From Rhizomys pruinosus (Eukaryota; Chordata; Mammalia; Rodentia; Spalacidae): DNA of 64,000 nucleotides. The position numbers and the translations under genes were made by a program. Below are positions 12,670-21,928 of the stretch, one piece after another. The notes beneath the pieces were generated by a model, which did not search any database, was not told the DNA's origin, and saw nothing but the letters and a program-made list of their open reading frames with translations. Location of the stretch: NCBI GenBank assembly GCA_009823505.1, contig VZQC01009573.1, forward strand, positions 229,074-293,073. The letters run 5' to 3'. Each line of letters begins with the position of its first letter. The stretch's first letter is position 1.

Positions 12670-13160
12670 ATTTTAGTATTTGTTTTTTTTCCCCATCCAG
12701 GGAGCTTTACTGTCCCCCTCCCGGGGGGCTTATTGGGCCAGCTCTTATTGGGCCAGCTCAGCGTGTTCTGGATTCACGCCAAGCCTGTGGAATTTGTCCC
12801 CTTTCCCGGGGAGACTTCCTATTCCTTTTCGAGACCTTCCTTATTTCTCGGGGAGCCTTCCTTTCATGTGTCCGGGCCCCATTCTTCCCTTCCGGGAGCC
12901 TCTTCTTGTCCCCCTTTACGAGGTACTTCTTTCCTTATTGTCCCCATTTCCGGGAGCCTTCCTTATTGTCCCATTTCCGGGGAGCCTTCCTTATTGTCCC
13001 CATTTTCCGGGGAAGCTCCTCTTTATTGGGCTTTTCCCTTTTCCGGGCTTTAACTGTTCCCCTTTTCCGGGCTTTAATGTTTTCTCCCTTTTAGAGGCTT
13101 TAACTGTTCTCCCTTTACCGGGCTTTAAATGTTCCCCCTTTTCCGGGCTTTTACTTTCCT
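12670..13160 (-). repeat. Degenerate tandem repeat in the ERV interior
   Basis: Roughly 25-32 bp units recur about a dozen times, with the core TTCCGGGGAGCCTTCC on the left and TTTTCCGGGCTTTAACTGTT on the right (plus-strand reading). The minus-strand frame 12,991-13,209 (72 codons) therefore encodes repeated KPGKG-type motifs. I consider this a by-product of the DNA repeat rather than a known protein. Confidence 0.75.
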
Positions 13161-13805
13161 TTTCCCGTGCACAGCGGTGCCCCAGTCCCCAGTTCAGCTC
13201 TCTGCACAAGAAATGCCGAACAAAAAGATGTCGGCGGGCGTGCCTGTCCGCGTCCCTCCCTAGTGCTCTGCGCCAGTGATTCTTGACTGCGCCCGCACGT
13301 TAATTCCCTGCAAGAAATTATTCGAAGTTTCTAGAAGGTCTGGTTTTTGATCTGGGGTCATGTACAGATCGGTGCCCGGTCAGCTCGGCGGGTTCTGGAT
13401 TCACACAAAGCCCGCGGCACGAGGCCACTTTAAGAAATTTTCAGTTTTCAAAGTCGTGGCAAGTAGGCTGTCTTTGTTGAAGTTCTGCACTCTTGTTGAA
13501 GTCTCTGCAGCTACTCTCAGCTTGTTGAAGTTTCTGGTTCTTAAAGTCTCAAATGTTTGTAGCTGTTAATTCTCCACTTCAATGTACAGGTACTTACCGC
13601 GTTCGTTGTTATCCAGCTTGAAGCCTCTTCTGCGAGATGTTCTTCTGCACTCACTGAAGGCCCTCGCAGCTGTCTTCCTCAATGCTGAAGCCATTCATCG
13701 CCACCTCGCCCAGCCCGCGGCCCCAGCACACTCAGAGCCTGAAGCTGCGCATAATGACTTGGCTAAATTCCGGGGGCTCTGGGCTGAGACGTGGCCGTCC
13801 TCCGC

Positions 13806-13823
13806 TCCCCGTACGGGCCACCA
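13806..13823 (-). promoter_or_regulatory. Primer-binding site, tRNA-Ile type
   Basis: On the minus strand the 18 bases TGGTGGCCCGTACGGGGA follow the 5' LTR after about 10 bases. This is the complement of the 3' end of tRNA-Ile (AAT family) including CCA, from my knowledge of tRNA 3' ends. Confidence 0.8.
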
Positions 13824-13833
13824 CTAAAATACC

Positions 13834-14350
13834 TGTATGAAACACTTGTATGAAACACTTGCACACTTGTAGGAAACACTTGTATAAAGCCGCAGCAACA
13901 AAGCACCTCTCGCTCGTTCTTCTCAAAGCGGTTTATTCAGGCAGGCAGGTCTTGTCAGAACGGTTTATTCAGGCACATCTTTTCTCCTTCTCCAAGCTTC
14001 TCCCTCTAAGCCTCAGGTCTTTCCCTCTAAGCCTTCTCCCTTCTCCAAGCCTTCTCCTTCCTCAGGCAAGCAAGCTTCTCTCCTAAGACTAGAAAGGAGA
14101 GAGAGTCCCTCTATCTAGAAAGTCCCTCTATTTATCCACCTTCCCAGCCCAGGTTGCGTGGCCTTAGTCTATTGGTATCATCTGGCCTGATCTTGTATAC
14201 AGGGTGCACCTGCACAGCTCAAACAGTGAGCGTGACTTTACTTGGAGGTAGGAGGGAATCAGGTGTTAATCATAAGACTCAGATGTTAGTCATAAAACTT
14301 TGCTAAAGTCTCGGGTGCCTTCTTAGGACTGTCGCCACACCTGCTCCCCA
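13834..14350 (-). repeat. 5' LTR of the ERV
   Basis: Retroviral promoter unit in minus orientation. A TATA-like ATAAATAG lies at about 14,127-14,135 and AATAAA polyadenylation signals have their complements at 13,932-13,937 and 13,964-13,969. The repeated CACTTG(T/C)ATGAAA words near 13,834-13,880 lie next to the primer-binding site. Confidence 0.85.
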
Positions 14351-15079
14351 CACAAGAAAATAAAAGACAACAGATGTTGTAGAGGTTGTGGGGAAAAGGG
14401 AACACTCATCCACTGCTGGTGGGAATGCAAACTTGTACAACCACTATGGAAAGCAGTGTGGAGAACCCTTAAAAGACTTGGAATGAGCCTACCACCTGAC
14501 CCAGTCATATCACTCCTGGGTATATACCCCAAAGACTCATCCTACTGCAAAGATACATGCACGCCCATGTTTATCACAGCTCTCTTCACAATAGCAAAGA
14601 GATGGAACCAACCCGAATGCCCCTCAACAGATGAGTGGATGACAAAAATGTAGTACATCTACACAATGGAGTACTATTCAGCAGTGAAGAAAGATGGCAT
14701 TATGAAATTTGCAGGTAAATGGTTGGAGCTCGAAGCCATTATGCTGAGTGAAGTAACACAGTCCCAGAAACATAAACGGAGAATGGTTTCCTCATTTGTG
14801 GATGCTAGTACCAAATCCCCCAGATGAAAGGCAAGCTGAATGACATTATTAGTATATGTTTGTCTATCTGAAGGCAACTATGTTGTTATAATGTGAATCT
14901 CTCAATGGGCTCTAGAATCCACCCACCAATTATTCTCAAACTCTGTAATTACTGTATATGGGTGATGACTATGTATCAGTATTTCAGAGTAATATAAAAT
15001 TAATGGAGGAAAATGTGAATTCCTAAGCATAAAAAAAGACTGAGAGAAAGATACAGGACAGTTATGGCAGACTGCATGG

Positions 15080-15122
15080 TCTGGGGTGGGGTGGGATGGG
15101 GGGAAGGGAAGGGAAAGGGGAA
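15080..15122 (+). other. G-rich tract of L1 3' UTR
   Basis: GGGGTGGGGTGGGATGGGGG and further GGGAAGGGAAAGGGG on the plus strand contain more than four G runs, so a quadruplex is possible. Such tracts are typical of rodent L1 3' UTRs. Confidence 0.75.
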
Positions 15123-15304
15123 TATGCCTGAACTGAATTTAGAAATGATGCATGAAATACACAAAACATCAATTAAAAAATTAAAAAAAAAGATTTCTAA
15201 CACACTAATTTCTCAAATATGCCCTCTGTCCCTCAATTATTTATTGTTATTTATAATATAGTTTCTAGGTTAACAAGCACTTGACTATTTTTAAGATTTT
15301 TAAA

Positions 15305-15475
15305 AATTGCTTTTATTTACATGTGTGTGCACACGTGCCATAGAGTGTGTGTGGAGGTCAGGGAACATCTTGCAGAAGTCAGTTCTCTCCTTCCACCATG
15401 TAAGTCCCAAGGATCAAACTCACATCATCAAGCTTAGTGGCAAGTGCCATTAGGCATTGAGCCTTCTCGCTTGAT
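15305..15475 (-). mobile_element. B3-like SINE, minus strand
   Basis: GTGTGTGGAGGTCAGGGAAC, TTCTCTCCTTCCACCATGTA, GATCAAACTCA and GCATTGAGCCTTCTCGCTTG match the complement of a B3 (B2-related) element. A sister copy lies at 58,873. Confidence 0.7.
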
Positions 15476-15529
15476 TATTTTGTTGGATTTTTTCCATTTA
15501 AAAATATTGATCTAATTTCACCCTTCCAA

Positions 15530-15605
15530 TATGCATATATGTATATATACAACCATACATATATACAACCATACGCATACACATATATACTCACACACAT
15601 ATATA
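15530..15605. repeat. TA/CA-rich simple repeat
   Basis: Alternating TATA, CATA and ACAC words, including two copies of ATATATACAACCATAC. Confidence 0.8.
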
Positions 15606-15610
15606 TCTAT

Positions 15611-17000
15611 GCTTTTGAGTGCTTCCTTATGCATTTGAGTTTAATTAAACTATACAACACTGATTAATTTTGAGCATACTCATGCAGACTTTCAAGTCTT
15701 GGTACTGGTTCAACAATACATTGTACACATAAAATACATTAAACACATATATTTGCAAGGGTTCTTTTTTCACACATAAATACGTAAGGACATTTCATTT
15801 TCAAAAAGTACCCTTGGCTCTATGGTTTTAACATTCTGTAGTGAAAATTTAAATAGTGGTCTCTTTGATGATATAGTTTCACCGAGGGGAACACATTACT
15901 AGAGAATAATGTGTGGTATTTTCATAACTACATTTCACGTAAAGTTTCCTTTAGGGGGAAATGTTCATTTGTTTTTGTTGTAGATCTGAGCAAAAGGTGA
16001 TAAAAATTCTTACAGGCCAGGTAATCAGTCTAAGAACAAAAGGCAGATGTCTTTTTTTCCTTCCCAATGGCTATAACTGGAATCCAATCTCTCCTCTCTC
16101 TCTCTCCCTCATCCCTCCCTCCTCACTACTACTTCTCTTTCTCTCTCCCCATGGAATTTATAGTAATCATCCCAACTCTCTGCCCATCACACAACTGAGC
16201 AGCTCACCAAAATAATAATAAGCTCTAGGGGGAAAGTCACAACATATTTTTTTAAATGCTCACTGTTTTTATTCTCTGACTTGGAAAGATGACTTTTTAA
16301 AAGAAAAGGTAAAACTTACCCAGCTGTTGGCACTATTCATATTCCAACAGCCTCCAGACTGCTCGAGGCCACCTGGTTGACTTTTGCCTTGGAGTCGGTC
16401 CAAAAAAGCATTATTTACCCTTTAAAACAATGAAGAATGTGTGTGAGTAGCAAGCCTGGTGCAGGGCTAAGAGGCTTTGAGAACTGAATGTGCCATGTGA
16501 ACTGATGTGGGGACTCCTTCCTTCCTTCAGCTCAGAAGGCTGTAGAAAGTCAGTCCACATAACACATCCATAAGAGTCCATTACAAGGCTGGTGGCAGGC
16601 TGGGCTCAGGCAAAAGGCCAGAGATTCTCAACTTCAAAGTTTCACTCATTGATTTTCCACCACATTAGCAAGTGCTGTGGTCAACAAGTAACAAAACCCA
16701 GAGGCTGAGGAGAGGTGCAAGTTTCAGTAAGAAGCAAATCAGGAAAAAAAATGGACAAAATGGCAAAAGGACAGGTGTGCAGCACTCCTGCAAGTCAGCC
16801 ATGGTTCCCATATGTGCTCAACTCCACTGAAAGGCCTCGAGAAGCCCATAAGCTGAATGCAGACAGGAATGAACAGGGAGGGCAGGAAAAAATAACAGGA
16901 GAGAGAAGCTCAAACCTAAAAAAGGAGTAAGTCTATCTTTCCTTGATTTTCTGTCATGCTCACAGGCACCAAGTTCAGAAATTAACCACTGAATTAATGA
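15611..17000. other. No gene seen
   Basis: Apart from a pyrimidine-rich patch at about 16,090-16,150, I find no repeat or coding frame that I can support. Confidence 0.4.
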
Positions 17001-17247
17001 GAAAATTATTTTCAGGGACAAAGAGAAGGCTCGGCAGTTAAGAGTACTAGCTCCTAGGGAACATACGTTCTATTCCCAGGACCCACACAGTGGCTAACAA
17101 ATGTCTGTAACTCCAGTTCAGGGGATCTGATGCCCTCTTCTGGCCTCCATAGGCATTGCATGGCACAGGTGCACTTATGTACATGCAGGCAAACCACTCA
17201 TACACATAAAATAAACATAACTAAGAATTTTAAAATGAAAATTATTT
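17001..17247 (+). mobile_element. B2-like SINE, old
   Basis: Body 17,012-17,236, flanked by the 11-bp duplication GAAAATTATTT (17,001-17,011 and 17,237-17,247). It has the tRNA-like head, CTCCAGTTCAGGGGATCTGA and the CATACACATAAAATAAA tail. Confidence 0.9.
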
Positions 17248-17492
17248 GCACAAAGATAAAAATAAAGACTGTCAGTATAGTGGCAGTCATGCAAGCTATC
17301 TTTAGTATCCATAACGGACTGATTCCAGGACTGCCTGTAGGTAGCAGAACCCACAGATGCCCACATCTCTTTTACAAAATGACAAAACACCAGTGCGTGC
17401 CATACACATACCCTCCTACATGCTTGATTGGTCTGCAGATTACCTATAATACTTAATACACTGTAAGTGCTACACAAAGAGTTAAAGACATG

Positions 17493-17712
17493 GGCTGGAG
17501 AGATGGCTCAGTGGTTAAAAGTAATGGCTGCTCTTGCAGAGGACCTGGGTTCAATTCCCAGCACCCACACAGCAGCTAACAGCCATCCATCACTTCAGTT
17601 CCAGGGGATCCAATGTCTTCTTTTGACTCAGCAGGCAGTGCACAACACAGGTGCATTTTTACACATCCAGGCAATATACACATAAAATAAAAATAAATTT
17701 TTTAATTTAAAA
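17493..17712 (+). mobile_element. B2 SINE
   Basis: GGGCTGGAGAGATGGCTCAG, then GCTCTTGCAGAGGACCTGGG and the tail ACACATAAAATAAAAATAAA. Imperfect flanking repeats TTAAAGACAT and TTAAAGATAT support an insertion. Confidence 0.93.
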
Positions 17713-18604
17713 AAGATTTAAAGATATCACATTATATGTTTAAGGGAACAATGACAGGAAAACTGTTTGAATACATTAGGCACAGACACAGTATTTTTTC
17801 TGAGTGTTTTTAATTTACTTGGTTGAAGCCACAGAACATGGATTCAAAGGTATGGAGGTTTGACTATTCTGTTTCTAGAGCCAGCTACCTGGAGGTTCAC
17901 ATGATAATGATCATTATTCTCAATATTTGCCATATGGACATTTCAACACCATGCTCTAAGTCACCTATGCATGGCTGAGTAGAGTTAGTGACTTAGAAGC
18001 TAGATAAATACCAATGGATTACCTAGAAAACAAGGAACTATAAGCTTTGCAGGGCAGAAACAGTATCTGGCACACAGCAGCCACTCAGCACTCATTTATG
18101 GAAAGAAGGGAAGGTGGGACCTGGTCACACCAGCCTCACTTGCAGTGATGAAAATGAGCAGAATTTGGCCATGGAGGGTGACTGTAAGTCATGGCTATCA
18201 GTGATGTAGGAACTTTTAGGAAAATAATGGCTGAGTGGCAGAGTCAAAGGCTATAAGTTGCTTGTCTGTGCTCACTCAAGGCTCACCAAGATGCCAACTG
18301 TGTGTTTGGACTTACTATGATCTCTGAGTTACTGTCTCGCTGTTTCTCTATTACATCAAGTCCCACCAGACAGTGGTTGCACCTCAGCTTTGATAAAGCT
18401 TGATGGTTCTCACCATAAAAACATACAAAAATGCTACAGCCTGGCTCACTGTGGAGCTATACATCTAAGTCTCAGTAGGCAGGCTGTATAGACTCTTATT
18501 GAGATGCAGCCTTGAATATTCATTAGGAAACAGACCTGATCCTGTGAGTAACACAGCCAAGGGCACACTGGTCTGCCTAAACTCCTGTGGCTACTGTATC
18601 TAGT
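17713..18604. other. No feature
   Basis: No repeat or coding frame that I can support. Confidence 0.4.
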
Positions 18605-18835
18605 CTTTGTGTGTGCACATGTGTGTGGAGGCTGGAAGTCAACATTGGGTGTCTTCCTCGTTTGCTTTCCATCTTATTTTATTAAAGTGTCTCTCACTGA
18701 ACCAGGGTTCAACAATTTGGCTAAACTGAGTGCCTTTGAAACCCAAGGGGGTTCCCCTCTGTCTCCGTGCCCTTCCCTCTCCCCACTCACTGGGGTCACC
18801 CAGTTTTTGCATGTGTACTGAGGGGCCAGGTCATG
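18605..18835 (-). mobile_element. B4-like SINE, minus strand, degraded
   Basis: GGAGGCTGGAAGTCAACATT, GGGTGTCTTCCTC and GTCTCTCACTGAACCAGGGT are the complement of a B4/RSINE1 body. The head is poorly preserved. Confidence 0.55.
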
Positions 18836-20215
18836 CTTGCACAATAGCAACCAGATGCTTTGACTGTTCTACATACTCAGTGCCTCCTGACTTCACTCAT
18901 TTCCATGGCTACCATTGCAGTCCTCAGCAGCATCACCTCTGTGGGTTACCATCTCCTCTCCCTCAGCCCATCCTATCATTCATTCCCCATATAACAACCT
19001 CCTGAGTTAGGAAAGTAGTCTTGCCTTCCTTTTGCTTAAAACTCTCCCAGCTTCTCGGTGAACTGGGAAGAAAGTCCCCCTTGGCTCTTGCATTCTCATA
19101 CTGCATCCTTCCTGCCTTTCCTTTCTCATTGCACACACCAGTGCAATCCAATCTTTGGGATTCAAAGTCCAGCCTCATTCTGTTGATAACAAGGGGTCAT
19201 CCAAATACACATCTCTGCCCCTAAGCTCCATGGGCCTGGCTTTCCCACATCCATTGGTGTCGGTTCTTCAGTGAAGTCTTTAGTGACCCATCGCCTCCAA
19301 TTGTTCACTCTGTGATAACATCCTTGTGGTATTTAAAACCAGGTGAAAAAGTCAGTACAATTGTTTACTTCTGTCTCTGTCATCCAGACTGTGATTTCCA
19401 CATGGATGTGGAATCTTTTCTGCTTGGTTTACCTCATTACCTAGATCCAAGCCCCGATAGAGTGTGTCCTGATAATTTCTTCAATGAGTGAATGAATCTT
19501 CTAGGGACATGCTTCCTATTTCTAGGGGCATACCCACAGCTATGGACAGCTTCTGTGCCATGAAAGCCCCATTGGTATTGAATACAAAACACATACAGTT
19601 CAGTGCCAATTGCTCTGACTAGTTTGTCATAAAGCAAGGGGACAAGATTTATTCTCAGACCTCGGTTTCTAAGAGGAAGAGGAGTTGGGCTCTCCTTGGT
19701 GCTTTAGAAAGGTTTGCAACTGGCCTCTCCTTTGAAGAACAGACCAACAAGAGATAAAGGTGGTAAAGAGCTCACATTTCTCCATTGCCAACAAGAGGCC
19801 AAACAGGAAGGAAAAGTTCTGATTATGAGTTTGTTGACTAGCCGAAAACAGTACGTACATTTTATTGCTATCAAGTGACTGCTCAGAGTTTTCTTCTGAG
19901 GATTAATTTGGATTAAAACTATTTTTCAGAGATGGTTCAAATTTTCATATTGATTCCAGCATTCACCTCGTGGCCCAGATTCTTTCAAGCCTTTGACCCT
20001 ATGCTCTCCCAGTTCTCTGTGGTGTTTATGTGCTTCTCTTACTCAAGTGGTTACAGAGGATCAGGTTCAGGGCAGGTTCAGGGCAGGGTCATTGGAGGAT
20101 TCATTTAAAAGCTTGCAAGGAATCCCACAAGTTTTCTATTACAAACTCAGGACTGAGTGTTCTTCTAAACTCTAATGAAATTATGCCCTGGGAGATTACC
20201 TGCCTTAATATTCCC
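18836..20215. other. No gene seen
   Basis: Unique-looking DNA. Several short frames are open on both strands but none has a recognisable domain or exon-like borders. Confidence 0.4.
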
Positions 20216-20978
20216 CACATGCCAACTATATAGCTTCTGCTATTGTCCTCAGAATGGACGTGTTGTCCACATGCCAACTACATAGCTTCTGTTGTCCTCA
20301 GAATGGACATGTTGCCCACATGCCAACTACATAGCTTCTGCTGTTGTCCTCAGAACGGACATGTTATCCACATGCCAACTACATAGCTTCTGCTGTTGTC
20401 CTCAGAACGGACATGTTATCCACATGCCAACTACATAGCTTCTGCTGTTGTCCTCAGAACGGACATGTTATCCACATGCCAACTACATAGCTTCTGCTGT
20501 TGTCCTCAGAACGGACATGTTATCCACATGCCAACTACATAGCTTCTGCTGTTGTCCTCAGAACGGACATGTTATCCACATGCCAACTACATAGCTTCTG
20601 CTGTTGTCCTCAGAATGGACATGTTGTCCACATGACAACTACATAGCTTCTGCTGTTGTCCTCAGAACGGACATGTTATCCACATTCCAACTACATAGCT
20701 TCTGCTATTGTCCTCAGAATGGACATGTTATCCACATGCCAACTACATAGCTTCTGCTGTTGTCCTCAGAATGGACATGTTGTCCACATGCCAACTACAT
20801 AGCTTCTGCTGTTGTCCTCAGAATGGACATGTTGTCCACATGACAATACATAGCTTCTGTTGTCCTCAGAATGGACATGTTGTCCACATGACAATACATA
20901 GCTTCTGTTGTCCTCAGAATGGACATGTTGTCCACATGCCAACTACACAGATTCTGCTGTTGTCCCCAGAATGGACAC
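20216..20978. repeat. 52-bp minisatellite, about 15 copies
   Basis: Tandem units of 52 bp (outer ones 48-54) contain the core TAGCTTCTGCTGTTGTCCTC, then AGAA(C/T)GGACATGTT(A/G)TCC and ACATGCCAACTACA. CTTCTG recurs at 20,234, 20,286, 20,335, 20,387, 20,439, 20,491, 20,543, 20,595, 20,647, 20,699, 20,751, 20,803, 20,854 and 20,902, with ATTCTG at 20,951. Five central units (20,335-20,594) are identical, while edge units vary. The period is not a multiple of three, so the open frame across it is not coding. Confidence 0.97.
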
Positions 20979-21489
20979 CACTGTTTTGTTCCTTAAGAGG
21001 TTATTGAATGTGTACCTTATGGTACCATAGGAAAGCACTCTATAAACTTTTAAAGGAAATACAAATCTTTTCAGAGAATGATCAAGGCTATAAAATATGT
21101 GTCTCTAAAGGCCTGATCACTTGTTTCAAACTGGATTGCTAAATAAATTGCCTGAATTTATTATCTAGAGAAATTTCCTCATGGATTAAATTTGAATCTA
21201 CCTTTAACTAGAATCAATAAGGGGAGAAAATAAACAAACAATCCCACCAATATTTACTTTGTAGTATTAAAATAATTTTAAAGAATGAGGGCCACAATTC
21301 CCTTAACAAAAAGCAGTCCTTTCTACCTCTAATTGAACAGCATGTACTTTGATTTGGTGTTCATCAAAGTTTAATTTATTAGCAGTGAGAACAACTAATG
21401 TGACACGTCACTATCTTTAAGATGCTTAAAGCTTTCTAATCCAATTAATCCTCAGAAATACAAAGAAATAATTGGCAACCACTGCTATT
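20979..21489. other. No feature
   Basis: AT-rich DNA up to the L1 target site. No gene or repeat seen. Confidence 0.4.
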
Positions 21490-21504
21490 TAAAAACAATA
21501 TTGG

Positions 21505-21928
21505 GAGATCTCCTGAGCCCAGCGGCAGGAAGAGGGGAAGATAGGTAGGAACTGGGTGCCTTGGCGAGCTGATTGCTGATCGTTTGGTCCTGCTGTCTTT
21601 GGTTTGATTGGCCTTTGTGGCTGTGAGGTTGGAGTTATCCCCCCAGCTGGGATTAAAGGTGTGGTCTTTGGCTTGATTAGATCTAGTGGCTGTGGGGGCG
21701 GAGTTATCCTCCCAGCCGGTATTAAAGGCACGCTTGTGTGACTCTTGAGATTTGAGATCTCTTGAGCCCAGCGGCAGGTGCCGGGGCGCGGGCTGAAGAG
21801 CGCCCCCCCCCCCCCCCCGCCAACTGAGATTACGAAGAAGGATCTGAAGGAGGCAAGCAAAGCACGCCTTCAACACAGTGAAGAGGCATTCAGGACTCAC
21901 ATTGGAATACAGGCAAGGAGAAGCCCAT
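21505..21928 (+). promoter_or_regulatory. 5' UTR / internal promoter of the young L1
   Basis: The 25-bp phrase beginning GAGATCTC(C/T)TGAGCCCAG occurs at 21,505 and 21,754, 249 bp apart, which suggests about one complete monomer plus a partial one. Inside it a 69-bp unit is repeated (from 21,595 and from 21,664) with GGAGTTATCC(C/T)CCCAGC and GGTATTAAAGGC-like words. A run of about 17 C at about 21,804-21,821 precedes the conserved leader. Rodent L1 promoters are built from such monomers; binding sites are not assigned. Confidence 0.8.

Larger units (their letters stand above)
12133..14350 (-). mobile_element. Non-autonomous class II endogenous retrovirus, two LTRs
   Basis: Two direct repeats of about 517 bp enclose about 1.18 kb with no gag, pro, pol or env frame that I can recognise. 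Orientation is minus: the right copy is the 5' LTR. It has a primer-binding site (13,806-13,823) and a polypurine tract (about 12,651-12,668) in the right places. The polypurine tract and the TGTGGGGAGC-like LTR start resemble the IAP/class II group. The LTRs differ by several substitutions and single-base indels, so the insertion is not recent. It depends on proteins from another element. It sits inside L1 ORF2; I could not define a clean 6-bp target duplication. Confidence 0.85.
8568..14809 (+). pseudogene. Decayed L1 ORF2, split by ERV and B1
   Basis: This is the remnant of the endonuclease/reverse transcriptase gene. The start codon region is mutated (about 8,568). The best preserved part is 8,803-9,387, the second half of the endonuclease, with GDFNTPLS and a LSDHSAIKLN motif around the catalytic histidine. 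Beyond that, stops and shifts are dense. A poly-A expansion sits at 9,680-9,735. A B1 interrupts at 11,047 and a retrovirus-like element at 12,133. The C-terminal coding part resumes at about 14,351 and reaches a stop at 14,807-14,809. Confidence 0.9.
6837..15199 (+). mobile_element. Old full-length LINE-1 with nested insertions
   Basis: The element spans 6,847-15,189 and is bounded by a 10-bp target duplication AAGATTTCTA (6,837-6,846 and 15,190-15,199). In order it has a monomeric 5' UTR, a decayed ORF1, a decayed ORF2, a 3' UTR with a G-rich tract (15,080-15,122) and an A-rich end. Removing the nested retrovirus-like element (about 2.2 kb) and a B1 leaves about 6 kb, the normal full length of a rodent L1. 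Both ORFs carry many frameshifts and stops, so it cannot move by itself. Confidence 0.93.

Noticed and set aside
12680..13279. 199-codon plus-strand Pro/Phe-rich frame
   Set aside because: It is antisense to the ERV and arises from the pyrimidine-rich tandem repeat.
20216..20978. CRISPR-like regular repeat array
   Set aside because: The units are directly adjacent tandem copies with no unique spacers, in a mammalian genome.
20708..21007. Open frame of about 99 codons across the minisatellite
   Set aside because: The 52-bp period is not divisible by three and the peptide changes frame phase with each unit. It is a by-product of the repeat.
21878..21928. N-terminal extension of L1 ORF1 by 17 codons
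   Set aside because: It begins with GTG, not ATG. The ATG at 21,929 matches the starts of the other two L1 copies in this window.
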